Of a DNA stretch of 64,000 nt, positions 17,260 through 25,703 are shown piece by piece. The stretch's first letter is position 1. Every line of letters begins with the position of its first letter. The notes beneath the pieces were generated by a model that saw nothing but the letters and a program-made list of their open reading frames with translations, was not told the origin of the DNA and searched no databases. Position numbers and translations under genes: made by a program. Source of the stretch: Marispirochaeta aestuarii (lineage in GTDB: Bacteria > Spirochaetota > Spirochaetia > JC444 > Marispirochaetaceae); contig NZ_MWQY01000007.1 of the NCBI RefSeq assembly GCF_002087085.1, positions 124,001-188,000 of the forward strand, written 5' to 3'.

Positions 17260-18243
17260 ATGGACAAGTTTACTGTACTGGATCTGCTTGATCTGGAATT
17301 AAAGGAACAGAACGATCTCCGCCTCAGCTGCATCGGCGGACGGCCCGGCCTTGAACGGGAAATTGTCGTCCCGGACATCAACAGGCCGGGTCTCGCCCTG
17401 AGCGGTTTTTTCGACAATTTCGGAGGACAGCGGGTCCAGCTTCTTGGCCGGGGAGAGTACGCCTACCTGCAGAAACTGGAAGGCGAAAACAACTACGATA
17501 CAATCCGGGAGTTCTTCACCTATTCGATTCCCTGCTGTATCTTCTCCCATTCCCTCCAGCCCCATCCGCGTTTCATGGAGCTCGCCGAAGAAGCGGAATG
17601 TCCCGTCCTGCAGACCGACCTCAACTCCTCAGAATTCGCCACCAGGCTTAACCGGGCCCTGGGGAATATCTTTGCCCCCACCAGAATCATTCACGGAGTT
17701 CTGGTGGAGGTTTTCGGAATCGGCGTGCTGATTACCGGCAACTCCGGTGTGGGCAAGAGCGAAACCGCCCTGGAACTGATCGAGCGGGGTCACCGGCTGA
17801 TAACCGATGATTCAGTGGAGATGAAGTGTGTGAGCGGCAGCATTATCATCGGCTCCGCCGCCAACGCCGTAACAGGGCATCACATGGAAATACGGGGTCT
17901 GGGGATAATTAATATTTCCCACCTCTTCGGGGTCGGGGCCATCAGGGATCAGAAGCAGGTGCAGCTCATCGTCGATCTTGAGGAGTGGGACTCAAGCAAG
18001 GTGTATGACCGCCTGGGAACCGGGGACAACATTACCGAAATCCTGGGTGTCGGTATTCCGACGGTCACCCTCCCGGTTAAACCGGGACGCAACGTACCGA
18101 TTATCATAGAAACCGCCGCCATGAATGAGCGGTTGAAAAAAATGGGCTACTATTCCGCCAGGGAGTTCAACCAGAACATCCTCAAGTGGCTGGAAAGTGA
18201 GAACGCCCGGGCCCTCTATTTTCAGAAAAAAGATATCTTTTAG
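17260..18243 (+). CDS. hprK: HPr kinase/phosphorylase
   Basis: A 327-residue protein. The N-terminal half is the MurF-like domain; the C-terminal half has Walker A GNSGVGKSE (about residue 165), the D-D-S-V-E loop and the family signature region E-I-R-G-L-G-I-I-N. It phosphorylates and dephosphorylates a Ser of HPr in response to metabolites. It is encoded directly before HPr. No enzyme I or EII gene is in the window, so the pair may act mainly as a regulatory switch. Confidence 0.95.
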   Translation: MDKFTVLDLLDLELKEQNDLRLSCIGGRPGLEREIVVPDINRPGLALSGFFDNFGGQRVQLLGRGEYAYLQKLEGENNYDTIREFFTYSIPCCIFSHSLQPHPRFMELAEEAECPVLQTDLNSSEFATRLNRALGNIFAPTRIIHGVLVEVFGIGVLITGNSGVGKSETALELIERGHRLITDDSVEMKCVSGSIIIGSAANAVTGHHMEIRGLGIINISHLFGVGAIRDQKQVQLIVDLEEWDSSKVYDRLGTGDNITEILGVGIPTVTLPVKPGRNVPIIIETAAMNERLKKMGYYSAREFNQNILKWLESENARALYFQKKDIF

Positions 18244-18252
18244 GAAGTAGGC

Positions 18253-18519
18253 ATGGTTTCCAAAGAGGTTGTAATCAAGAACCGGGCGGGGATTCACGCC
18301 CGTCCGGCGGCGATGATTGTAAAGACGGCTAATGAATTTGACTCTCAGGTTTATCTGGAAAAGGACAGTACCCGGATAAACAGTAAATCCATAATGGGCA
18401 TAATAACCCTGGGGGCCTCCTTCAACACAAAGCTGCGGGTCGTTGCCGAAGGTGATGATGAAGAGGCAGCGGTGGAAGCCATTGTCCATCTGTTCGAAAG
18501 TCGTTTTGAAGAAGAGTAA
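18253..18519 (+). CDS. ptsH: Phosphocarrier protein HPr
   Basis: An 88-residue HPr with the active His in G-I-H-A-R-P-A (residue 17 here) and the regulatory Ser in N-S-K-S-I-M-G, the HprK target. It lies 9 nt after hprK. The order rpoN-hpf-hprK-ptsH parallels the proteobacterial rpoN-hpf-ptsN-npr order, with HPr kinase in place of the nitrogen PTS. Confidence 0.95.
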   Translation: MVSKEVVIKNRAGIHARPAAMIVKTANEFDSQVYLEKDSTRINSKSIMGIITLGASFNTKLRVVAEGDDEEAAVEAIVHLFESRFEEE

Positions 18520-19066
18520 GCGATCGGTTCTGGTTCTCCTTGCATTGACTGCTGGAATCTTCCTTTATTCCCAGGAGGTCAGCGTCGATTCGGTACGCAG
18601 ACACGGGGAGATCTTTCTTCTGGACTGCCGGATTCTTCTCGAGGATACCCGGCGGCTGCTCTCATCCCTGAATGAGGGAAACACCGTCATGATAGGCATC
18701 CGCCTGCGGGAGGGCTCATCGGAAAGCTCCATGTTCAATCCCCGGGCCGGGTACTATGAATATCAGCGCAGGGTAAGCTGGGACTCCGTGGAACGACTCT
18801 ACGTGATCGAGGACCCCGAGGGTGAACGCCGCTTTTTTTCCCACAAGGATGCCCTGCTTGATGCGGTGCTGTCCTTCCGGGAACTGCCGATACAGGTGCC
18901 CTCCGGCAAACACAGCTTCCGCCTGAGGGGAGAAATACAGTGGAAGATGCTGCTTCCTCCCCTGAATATTCTCAGTCCCTTCCTGACAAAGCTGCGTTCC
19001 GCGGGGGAATGGAAGATGATAGACCTGTACAGACAAAAAAGTTCGGCGGGGATAAACGCAGAATGA
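18506..19066 (+). CDS. DUF4390-like secreted protein
   Basis: About 186 residues from a TTG at 18506 that overlaps the end of ptsH by 14 nt: K-K-S-K-R, then a hydrophobic signal (VLVLLALTAGIFLYSQ) and a beta-rich domain with L-N-E-G-N-T-V-M-I, R-R-V-S-W-D, Y-V-I-E-D and a closing L-F-type strand. The pattern resembles DUF4390, which in other phyla also precedes NtrY-type kinases. The start codon is uncertain, with no good Shine-Dalgarno. It is probably periplasmic; a role in signal input to the kinase is inference. Confidence 0.65.
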   Translation: MKKSKRSVLVLLALTAGIFLYSQEVSVDSVRRHGEIFLLDCRILLEDTRRLLSSLNEGNTVMIGIRLREGSSESSMFNPRAGYYEYQRRVSWDSVERLYVIEDPEGERRFFSHKDALLDAVLSFRELPIQVPSGKHSFRLRGEIQWKMLLPPLNILSPFLTKLRSAGEWKMIDLYRQKSSAGINAE

Positions 19067-20823
19067 GAAGAGGAAAACACCAGCCCCTGGGACCTATCAG
19101 CAGCATCCTCACCGTCACCCTGCTCTACATCATTCTGATTATCCTGGTCCTTGTTCTCGCCCGGCAGATCCTTATCGATATTTCCGCCGGCGAGCAGCTG
19201 GACAATATTTATATTATTCCCCTGGGAATCGTGCTGCCGGTCTTTCTTTTCGGAACCGTGGGATTACAGATAATCAAACTGATACGGGATCGCAGGGAAA
19301 ACCGGCCGGGAACACGGTTCAAGACCAAACTGATGGTCTTTTTTTTCGCCATCAGCCTCCTCGCATCCCTCCCGCAGGCGATACTTTCTCTGGCCTTCAT
19401 CGATACGGCCCTCCACTCCTGGTATTCCACGGATCTGGGCGAAGCCCTGGACGGCGGAGTAGAGATTGCCCTGGCCTATAACAGCGAGCGGGTGGACAAT
19501 CTGGTCAATCTTGCCGAGAGCTCCCTCTTTTACCGTCTGCTGAATGAGTCGGATTACAGTTCCCTGTGGGAATCCCTGCAGGAAGCGAACAGTGCCGTTG
19601 ACAGCCTGCAGATTTTCAGAGGTTTCGAGTCGGTCCATTTCTCCGGAGATCCGGTATTGATGCTCGATGAACCGCCGGAGACAATCGCCGAGAATGGTAT
19701 TGTCCCGAAGGAGTACCTGGGTCCCGTTACGGTCCAGCGGGTAGCCAGGGAGTTCCGCGTAGGGGACGGCGATATAGTAAATATTGTATTCAGCAGCCGT
19801 TTCCCCGATGATTTCGGAGCTTCTGCGGAGAAACTGACCCAGAGCCGTCAGTCCTACCGCCAGATTCAGGAGTACAAGAACATATTCAGGATCATCCTGC
19901 TGATCTTTTTCTCCTATTTTTCCTTACCGGTATTTCTGCTCGCCATCCTGGTCAGTTTTCTTCTCAGCGACGAACTGATCCGGCCCATAGTCTCCCTGGA
20001 GGAGGCAACCCGCAGGGCCTCGGAGGGGGACTTCTCCTACCGGATTCTCGGACGCTCTCGGGACGAGCTTTCCATCCTGACCGCCTCCTTCAACCGGATG
20101 ATGTCGGAACTGGAAAACAGCCGCCGCACCACCCTGCAGACCGAAAAGGTGACCGCCTGGCAGGAGATAGCCCAACGCCTGGCCCACGAAATCCGGAACC
20201 CCCTGACTCCCATCAAGCTCTCGGCCCAGCGAATACTCAGACGCTACGAAAAGGACCCGGGAAGGATCGGAGAAATCCTGGAAGGAGCAGTAAGTTCCAT
20301 TATACGGGAGGTGGAAAACCTGGATCTGCTGCTTCAGGAGTTTCGGGATTTCGCCAGACTGCCCCGTCCTTCAAGGTATCCCATCAAACTGGCGAATCTC
20401 CTTGACGAGATAGGTTCCCAGTACCGTTCGGGATACCCCGATATATCCTTCGATTTCTCCGCCGTGGACCGGGATATCGAGCTGCCCCTGGACAGGGAAC
20501 AGATCAGCCGGGTATTCACCAATCTTTTCAAGAACGCCGTGGAAGCCATGGGCAGCGAAGGAAGAATAATAGTCAGGACCGACCTTGTCCGAAAGGGAAA
20601 TACCCGCTATTGTAGAGTGCAGGTTGAAGATTCCGGTAGCGGAATTGCGACGGAAAACCAGGGAGAAGTTTTTCATCCCTATTTTACCACCAAATCCCAC
20701 GGCACCGGTCTCGGACTCCCCATTGTTGAACGTATTGTATTTGATCATCACGGTCAGATCTGGTTTGAATCCGCCATCGGGGTCGGCACGACCTTTTTTA
20801 TCGATCTACCCCTGGAGCTTTAA
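19063..20823 (+). CDS. NtrY-like membrane sensor histidine kinase
   Basis: About 586 residues from an ATG in ATGA overlap with the previous gene. Three N-terminal membrane segments are followed by an extracytoplasmic region (about residues 115-260), a further membrane helix, and HAMP (P-I-V-S-L-E-E-A). The H-box is A-H-E-I-R-N-P-L-T-P-I-K-L-S-A, the N-box N-L-F-K-N-A-V-E-A-M and G-boxes D-S-G-S-G-I / G-T-G-L-G-L. H-E-I-R-N-P-L-T-P-I is the NtrY/NtrB-type H-box. An in-frame start 54 nt upstream is possible. It should phosphorylate the NtrX-like protein next to it. Confidence 0.9.
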   Translation: MRRGKHQPLGPISSILTVTLLYIILIILVLVLARQILIDISAGEQLDNIYIIPLGIVLPVFLFGTVGLQIIKLIRDRRENRPGTRFKTKLMVFFFAISLLASLPQAILSLAFIDTALHSWYSTDLGEALDGGVEIALAYNSERVDNLVNLAESSLFYRLLNESDYSSLWESLQEANSAVDSLQIFRGFESVHFSGDPVLMLDEPPETIAENGIVPKEYLGPVTVQRVAREFRVGDGDIVNIVFSSRFPDDFGASAEKLTQSRQSYRQIQEYKNIFRIILLIFFSYFSLPVFLLAILVSFLLSDELIRPIVSLEEATRRASEGDFSYRILGRSRDELSILTASFNRMMSELENSRRTTLQTEKVTAWQEIAQRLAHEIRNPLTPIKLSAQRILRRYEKDPGRIGEILEGAVSSIIREVENLDLLLQEFRDFARLPRPSRYPIKLANLLDEIGSQYRSGYPDISFDFSAVDRDIELPLDREQISRVFTNLFKNAVEAMGSEGRIIVRTDLVRKGNTRYCRVQVEDSGSGIATENQGEVFHPYFTTKSHGTGLGLPIVERIVFDHHGQIWFESAIGVGTTFFIDLPLEL

Positions 20824-20825
20824 GC

Positions 20826-22193
20826 ATGAGTTTGGTACTGGTTATCGACGATGAACCCGGCATTCGCAGCGTTCTCCATGATATTCTCACCGATGAAGGT
20901 TACTCGGTCATCAGCGCCGAAGACGGTATCGAAGGTCTCGCCCTGCTCAGGGAGAATCCCGTCGATCTGGTAATCCTCGATGTATGGCTCCCCAACATGG
21001 GGGGAATCGATGTGCTGAAGCAGATCAAGGAGGAGTATCCCGATCTTGAGGTCATCGTGATTTCAGGACACGCGAACATCGACATGGCTGTTAAGGCGGT
21101 AAAACTGGGAGCCTTCGACTTCATTGAAAAACCCCTCTCCCTGGACAGACTTCTCACCATCTGCCGTAACGCCTTTCAGCTGGAAGAACTGCGCAGGGAA
21201 AACACCAACCTGAAAAGGTCCCTCTTCATCGAGGATGAGATTATCGGAGAGAGTCCGGGGATCAATAAGGTCAGGGAACGGATCCGTCAGAGCGCCGCCT
21301 CCGACGCCAAGGTCCTGATCCTGGGGGATAACGGTACGGGAAAAGAGCTGGTTGCCCGGGAGATCCACCGCCAGAGCGGCAGGGCCGCCGGGCCTTTTGT
21401 GGAGGTAAACTGCGCCGCCATTCCCGATACCCTGATCGAAAGCGAACTCTTCGGCCACGAAAAAGGGGCTTTTACCGGGGCAGTTTCCCGGAGAAAGGGC
21501 AAATTTGAGTCCGCCGACGGCGGTACCCTCTTTCTTGACGAGATAGCCGATATGTCCCTGAACGCCCAGGCCAAGGTTCTGCGGGTGATTCAGGAGCAGC
21601 TCTTTCAGCGTGTCGGCGGTGAGGTACAGATCAGCGTGAATGTACGCCTGCTGGCGGCAACGAACAAGGACATTCAGGCGGAGATCCGGGCCGGCCGCTT
21701 TCGGGAGGACCTGTTTTTCCGGCTCAACGTGGTACCTGTTCATGTTCCCTCTCTGCGGGATCGGCTGGAGGACCTGCCCCTGCTGGTGGAGTATTTTATG
21801 CGGAGATACGCCTCCGATGACCCCGCGGGGACAGTCAGGCATTTCTCCAATGAAGCAATGCAGGTTTTACAGAATTATTTATGGCCCGGAAACATAAGGG
21901 AATTGAAAAATTTCATAGAACGGATTAATATAATGAGCGACGAAGAGAGTATTTCAGCCGAGACCGCGTTATATTATCTTGGTGAACAGCAGGTCAGCCC
22001 TGCGCATACCGATCTTCGGGACTACCTCGATTTGAGACTGAACGAAGCAAAAGAGCTCTTTGAGAAACGGTTTCTTGAAACCAAGTTGCAGGAATGCGGA
22101 TACAACATATCGCAGACCGCGGGGAATCTGGGTATCTATCCCAGTAACCTGCACAGTAAGATTAAGAAATACAGTATCGAGATCAAGAAATGA
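20826..22193 (+). CDS. NtrX-like sigma-54 response regulator
   Basis: A 455-residue protein with a receiver domain (phospho-acceptor in V-I-L-D-V-W-L-P-N-M-G-G), an AAA+ domain with Walker A GDNGTGKE, the sigma-54 contact loop G-A-F-T-G-A, Walker B G-G-T-L-F-L-D-E and R-finger region, and a C-terminal Fis-type helix-turn-helix. It activates sigma-54 promoters and works with the kinase encoded 2 nt upstream and RpoN encoded nearby. The signal may be nitrogen, redox or envelope state, as in NtrX homologues. Confidence 0.93.
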   Translation: MSLVLVIDDEPGIRSVLHDILTDEGYSVISAEDGIEGLALLRENPVDLVILDVWLPNMGGIDVLKQIKEEYPDLEVIVISGHANIDMAVKAVKLGAFDFIEKPLSLDRLLTICRNAFQLEELRRENTNLKRSLFIEDEIIGESPGINKVRERIRQSAASDAKVLILGDNGTGKELVAREIHRQSGRAAGPFVEVNCAAIPDTLIESELFGHEKGAFTGAVSRRKGKFESADGGTLFLDEIADMSLNAQAKVLRVIQEQLFQRVGGEVQISVNVRLLAATNKDIQAEIRAGRFREDLFFRLNVVPVHVPSLRDRLEDLPLLVEYFMRRYASDDPAGTVRHFSNEAMQVLQNYLWPGNIRELKNFIERINIMSDEESISAETALYYLGEQQVSPAHTDLRDYLDLRLNEAKELFEKRFLETKLQECGYNISQTAGNLGIYPSNLHSKIKKYSIEIKK

Positions 22194-22798
22194 AGAAACT
22201 GACCAGTCGACAGAACGAAGTCCTCAGTTTTATTAAAGAGTATCTATCAGACCACCGGTATCCTCCAACGATCCGTGAGATTGCTTCCAATTTCTCCATC
22301 TCGGTTAAAGGAGCCTACGACCACGTTAAGGCCCTGGAAAAGAAGGGACACCTGCGTTCGGGCTCCAGTAAAAGCCGCGCCCTCGAGATCATCTCCCAGG
22401 ATGGCTCCTCCGGTGACGAAATACTGGATATCCCGGTCCTTGGAAACGTAGCAGCGGGTATTCCGCTCTTTGCGGAGGAAAACTTCGACGGACAGGTCAG
22501 GGTTCCCGCTTCCCAGCTTTCCCGGGGTGAACATTTTGCCCTGAAGGTAAAGGGAGACAGCATGCAGAACGCAGGAATACTGGATGGAGACACAGCCGTC
22601 TTCCTGAAAACCGAGAGCGCCTATAACGGGGACATCATCGTTGCCCGCATAAACGACGAAGCGGTTACCCTGAAACGTTTCTACCGGGAAAAAAACCGGG
22701 TCAAACTGAAATCCGAGAATCCCGTCTACCCGCCTATCTACACCCAGAATGTCCGCGTTCTTGGAAAACTTCAGTATCTGATCCGCTGTTATGAGTAA
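22190..22798 (+). CDS. lexA: LexA repressor
   Basis: A 202-residue SOS repressor: an N-terminal winged HTH (LTSRQNEVLSFI, P-P-T-I-R-E-I-A), the A-G cleavage site in N-V-A-A-G-I-P, catalytic Ser in K-G-D-S-M and Lys in A-V-T-L-K-R. It is complete. It starts in an ATGA overlap with the sigma-54 regulator and overlaps holA by 8 nt, so it is read as part of the long operon rather than from a free-standing autoregulated promoter; I see no LexA box directly in front. Confidence 0.95.
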   Translation: MKKLTSRQNEVLSFIKEYLSDHRYPPTIREIASNFSISVKGAYDHVKALEKKGHLRSGSSKSRALEIISQDGSSGDEILDIPVLGNVAAGIPLFAEENFDGQVRVPASQLSRGEHFALKVKGDSMQNAGILDGDTAVFLKTESAYNGDIIVARINDEAVTLKRFYREKNRVKLKSENPVYPPIYTQNVRVLGKLQYLIRCYE

Positions 22799-23795
22799 AT
22801 CCATCTTTCTTCTCCTGGGCCCCGAAAACGGGGAAAAGGAACGTTTTATCGCCCGTCTCCGCAGTGATCTGGAAAAGAAGGCCGGAGGGTCCCTGGAAAC
22901 ATCGAGCTTCTATCCCTACGACACCTCCATGGCGGATGTTGTTTCGGATATGCGAAACGGCTCACTCTTCGCTTCCAGCAAACTGGTAAAAATCAGCCGC
23001 ATCGAGGATCTGAAAAAAGAGGGAGTAGATTCCCTGATCGAATATATCGCCTCCCCTGCCCCGGGAGTGACCCTGCTTCTCCTTTCAGATGAAATCGGGA
23101 GTGACCCGAAAAGCCCTCCGGGAAAACTGAAAAAGCCTCTTCCAAAGGAGAATGTTAAGATCTTCTGGGAGCTCTTTGAGAACCAGAAACAGGGCTGGAT
23201 TCTCTCCTACTTCCGGGAAAAAAAGATGGGGATCCATCAGGAGGCCCTGGAACTTCTTCTGGACCTGGTGGACAACAACACCCTGGACCTGAAGGAGGCC
23301 TGCGGACGCCTTGCCCTTTACTATGGAGAAGGACGCCAGCTGAGTGTGGAGGATGTGGAAAGCCAGATACTCCACAGCAAGGAAGAGAACGTCTTCAGCC
23401 TCTTTGCCAAGATTGCCGAGGGGGATCTGGCCGGCAGCCTGGATATCTGCATCAAGATTCTGGAATCCGGAGCAGGTCAGGCGGTGCAGATCCTGGGAGG
23501 GATAATCTGGCAGTTCCGCAGGCTCCACGCCCTGCGTCTGCTTTTGGACAGCAACTTCAGCGAACAGGAAGCCCTCAACCGGGTCAACATCCGGGGCAAA
23601 CGGAACGGGCAGATCAGCCTGCAGGGAGCAGCCAACTACAGCTCCGAGGATCTGGGCCGTATTCTCGCCCTCCAGGCCCGCTACGACGGGCTCCTGCGAA
23701 GCACTCCCGCCGAAGCCCATTCCCATGTATTGAGCATGTTTTTCTACTACGCCGTCGCCCGCAAGGGTCTGGAAGAAGAGCCGGTTCTGCCTTAA
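22791..23795 (+). CDS. holA: DNA polymerase III subunit delta
   Basis: A 334-residue clamp-loader subunit of the HolA family: the N-terminal region begins SKSIFLLLGPENGEKE (a degenerate P-loop, as usual for delta), then S-L-F-A-S-S-K-L-V-K-I, a lid region, and the C-terminal collar helices (I-L-G-G-I-I-W-Q-F-R-R-L, then S-S-E-D-L-G-R-I-L). It opens the beta clamp. It starts inside lexA. Its TAA shares two bases with the TAA of the converging uvrC. Confidence 0.88.
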   Translation: MSKSIFLLLGPENGEKERFIARLRSDLEKKAGGSLETSSFYPYDTSMADVVSDMRNGSLFASSKLVKISRIEDLKKEGVDSLIEYIASPAPGVTLLLLSDEIGSDPKSPPGKLKKPLPKENVKIFWELFENQKQGWILSYFREKKMGIHQEALELLLDLVDNNTLDLKEACGRLALYYGEGRQLSVEDVESQILHSKEENVFSLFAKIAEGDLAGSLDICIKILESGAGQAVQILGGIIWQFRRLHALRLLLDSNFSEQEALNRVNIRGKRNGQISLQGAANYSSEDLGRILALQARYDGLLRSTPAEAHSHVLSMFFYYAVARKGLEEEPVLP

Positions 23796-25615
23796 TTTCC
23801 GGAATCCGGTTTCTTCGCCGAGAATTCCGCCACCACCCGTTCCGCCACCGCTTCCGGAAGCCGTCCACGGTTCCGCAGATCCTCGTAACTGGCCGCGGAC
23901 AGCCCGTCGATACCTCCGAACTCCTGAATCAGCGCGGCAGCCCGGCGCTCTCCGATTCCGGGAATACCCGTCAAGCGGCCCAGATGCAGATCAGAGCTCC
24001 TCTGACGGCGGCTCAGGGAGGTGGCGAAACGGTGGGACTCGTCCCGCACCGCCTGCAGGACCTTCAGGGCCTCCGCGGTCTCCGGCAGACTCACCGGATC
24101 ACTCCGGCCGGGAAGAAAGATCTCCTCATTCTTTTTCGCAAGACCGATTACCGCGACCTCCTCAAGACCCAGCCCCCGGATGATTTCCAGTGCCGCATTG
24201 AGCTGACCCTTACCGCCGTCGATGACTACCAGGTCCGGACGGGGAAGACCTTCATTCAGCACCCGGGTATAACGCCGGGCCATGGCCTCCCGCATGGCCT
24301 GAAAATCGTCGATTTCACCTTTTAAACTGCGTATATTGAAGGAGCGGTAGTTCTTCTTGTCAGGGTTCCCGTTGTAGAAGGAGACCAGAGAAGCCACGGT
24401 ATGCTTTCCCGCCAGGTGGGCGATATCAAAGCCCTCGATACGCCGGGGCAGACTCCCGAGTCCCAGTACTATACGAAGTTCCTCCAGGGCAGGCAGATTG
24501 GCCGAGGCCTTCTGTCTCTTCTGGACATCCATGGAGGCGTTCTCCAAGGCCATGTGCACGATGGATCGATGCCGCCCTTCCTCCGGGACCTCCACGGAGC
24601 ATTCAGTCCATCCCTGGGAGCTGAAAAATTCCCCCAGAAGAGCCTTGTTGACCCGGTGGGAGAGATAGATGATCTCCGGTGGCCGGTGGTCCGGGGTATA
24701 ATACTGCAGGAGAAAATCGAAGAGGAGCTCTTCCTCGTCCTGGGGACTCACATTGCCGTAGAGCTCACGGCCCACCAGCTTGCCTCCCCGCATCTGCATT
24801 ACCGCGAAGGATGCAAAGCGTCCCGCCGTTGCCACCGCAAGGTAGTCCCGGGATTCCTCCTGGAAATCCTGGACCTGCTGTCCCTCCTCGACGCTCACCA
24901 CCGCGGCGATGGAATCCCGCAGGGAGGCGGCCTTTTCGAACTTGAGGTCCGCAGCAGCCTCTTCCATCTCCGCCTTCAGATCGGAGATCAGCTCCTCCGT
25001 TGCCCCGGAGAGGAGTTTCCTCACCCGGTCCACCTCTCTGGCGTAATCCTCCCGGCTGATTTTTCCGACGCAGGGGGCCCTGCAGCGGCCGATGTGATAG
25101 TAGAGGCAGGGAGTATCCCGTTTTTTCAGCTTTCCTTTGCACTTTCTCAAGGGAAAGAGCCGCTCGATGAGTTCGAGATAGCGGTCGACACTGCGGGCAT
25201 CCGGATAGGGACCGAAGTATTCCGAACCGTCCCGCACAATCCGGCGGGTACGGAAAACCCGGGGAAACTCATCCGCGGTAATCCGTATTACCGGGTAGCT
25301 CTTCCCGTCCTTGAGGTTCACATTGTAGCGGGGTGTCCACTGCTTGATCAGGTTGTTTTCAAGGACCAGGGCCTCGTACTCGTTGGCAGTTACGATGTAT
25401 TCGATGGAGGCGATACGCTGAACCAGGAAGCGGGTCTTGATGTCCTTTTCCCCGATAAAATAGGAACCCGCCCGCTTGCGCAGGTCCACCGCCTTGCCCA
25501 CGTAGATGACCCGGGAGGAGGAATCCTTCATTATGTAGACCCCCGGGCTGTGGGGGAACTCCGCAACCTGTTCCTTGAGATCGATCAGCCGTTCATCGTC
25601 GCCGCGTTCCTTCAT
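23792..25615 (-). CDS. uvrC: Excinuclease ABC subunit C
   Basis: 607 residues from the ATG at 25615. A GIY-YIG nuclease domain (P-G-V-Y-I-M-K-D then V-I-Y-V-G-K-A) makes the 3' cut. The Cys-rich segment C-L-Y-Y-H-I-G-R-C-x3-C and a UVR motif follow. The RNase H-like domain (I-E-G-F-D-I-A-H, V-V-I-D-G-G-K-G-Q) makes the 5' cut, and a C-terminal (HhH)2 domain ends it. No good ribosome-binding site is seen; 50 further in-frame codons upstream cross the mmsA terminator and are rejected. Not obviously LexA-controlled. Confidence 0.95.
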   Translation of the reverse strand: MKERGDDERLIDLKEQVAEFPHSPGVYIMKDSSSRVIYVGKAVDLRKRAGSYFIGEKDIKTRFLVQRIASIEYIVTANEYEALVLENNLIKQWTPRYNVNLKDGKSYPVIRITADEFPRVFRTRRIVRDGSEYFGPYPDARSVDRYLELIERLFPLRKCKGKLKKRDTPCLYYHIGRCRAPCVGKISREDYAREVDRVRKLLSGATEELISDLKAEMEEAAADLKFEKAASLRDSIAAVVSVEEGQQVQDFQEESRDYLAVATAGRFASFAVMQMRGGKLVGRELYGNVSPQDEEELLFDFLLQYYTPDHRPPEIIYLSHRVNKALLGEFFSSQGWTECSVEVPEEGRHRSIVHMALENASMDVQKRQKASANLPALEELRIVLGLGSLPRRIEGFDIAHLAGKHTVASLVSFYNGNPDKKNYRSFNIRSLKGEIDDFQAMREAMARRYTRVLNEGLPRPDLVVIDGGKGQLNAALEIIRGLGLEEVAVIGLAKKNEEIFLPGRSDPVSLPETAEALKVLQAVRDESHRFATSLSRRQRSSDLHLGRLTGIPGIGERRAAALIQEFGGIDGLSAASYEDLRNRGRLPEAVAERVVAEFSAKKPDSGN

Positions 25616-25649
25616 AAATCGGGATAAAAATACTCCATTTTCAGGGAAG

Positions 25650-25682
25650 AAAAAAGCCGTCCGAAGAAGATCTCCGGACGGC
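25650..25682 (-). terminator. Intrinsic terminator after mmsA
   Basis: Reverse-strand hairpin GCCGTCCG / CGGACGGC with an 11-nt loop, followed directly by TTTTTTC. It lies 21 nt after the mmsA stop and about 35 nt before the uvrC start. Confidence 0.85.
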
Positions 25683-25703
25683 GGTGATTCAGTTCGGGCA
25701 ATG

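Noticed and set aside
17260-18519. Complete sugar PTS
   Set aside because: Only HPr and its kinase are present; no enzyme I or EII genes, so a transport PTS is not supported by this window.
18940-19062. Longer N-terminus for the NtrY-like kinase
   Set aside because: It would overlap the preceding gene by over 100 nt; the ATGA junction at 19063 fits the operon pattern better.
24401-25627. 408-codon open frame opposite uvrC
   Set aside because: It lies fully antisense to a well-conserved uvrC; long antisense frames are common in GC-rich DNA and its translation shows no family motif.
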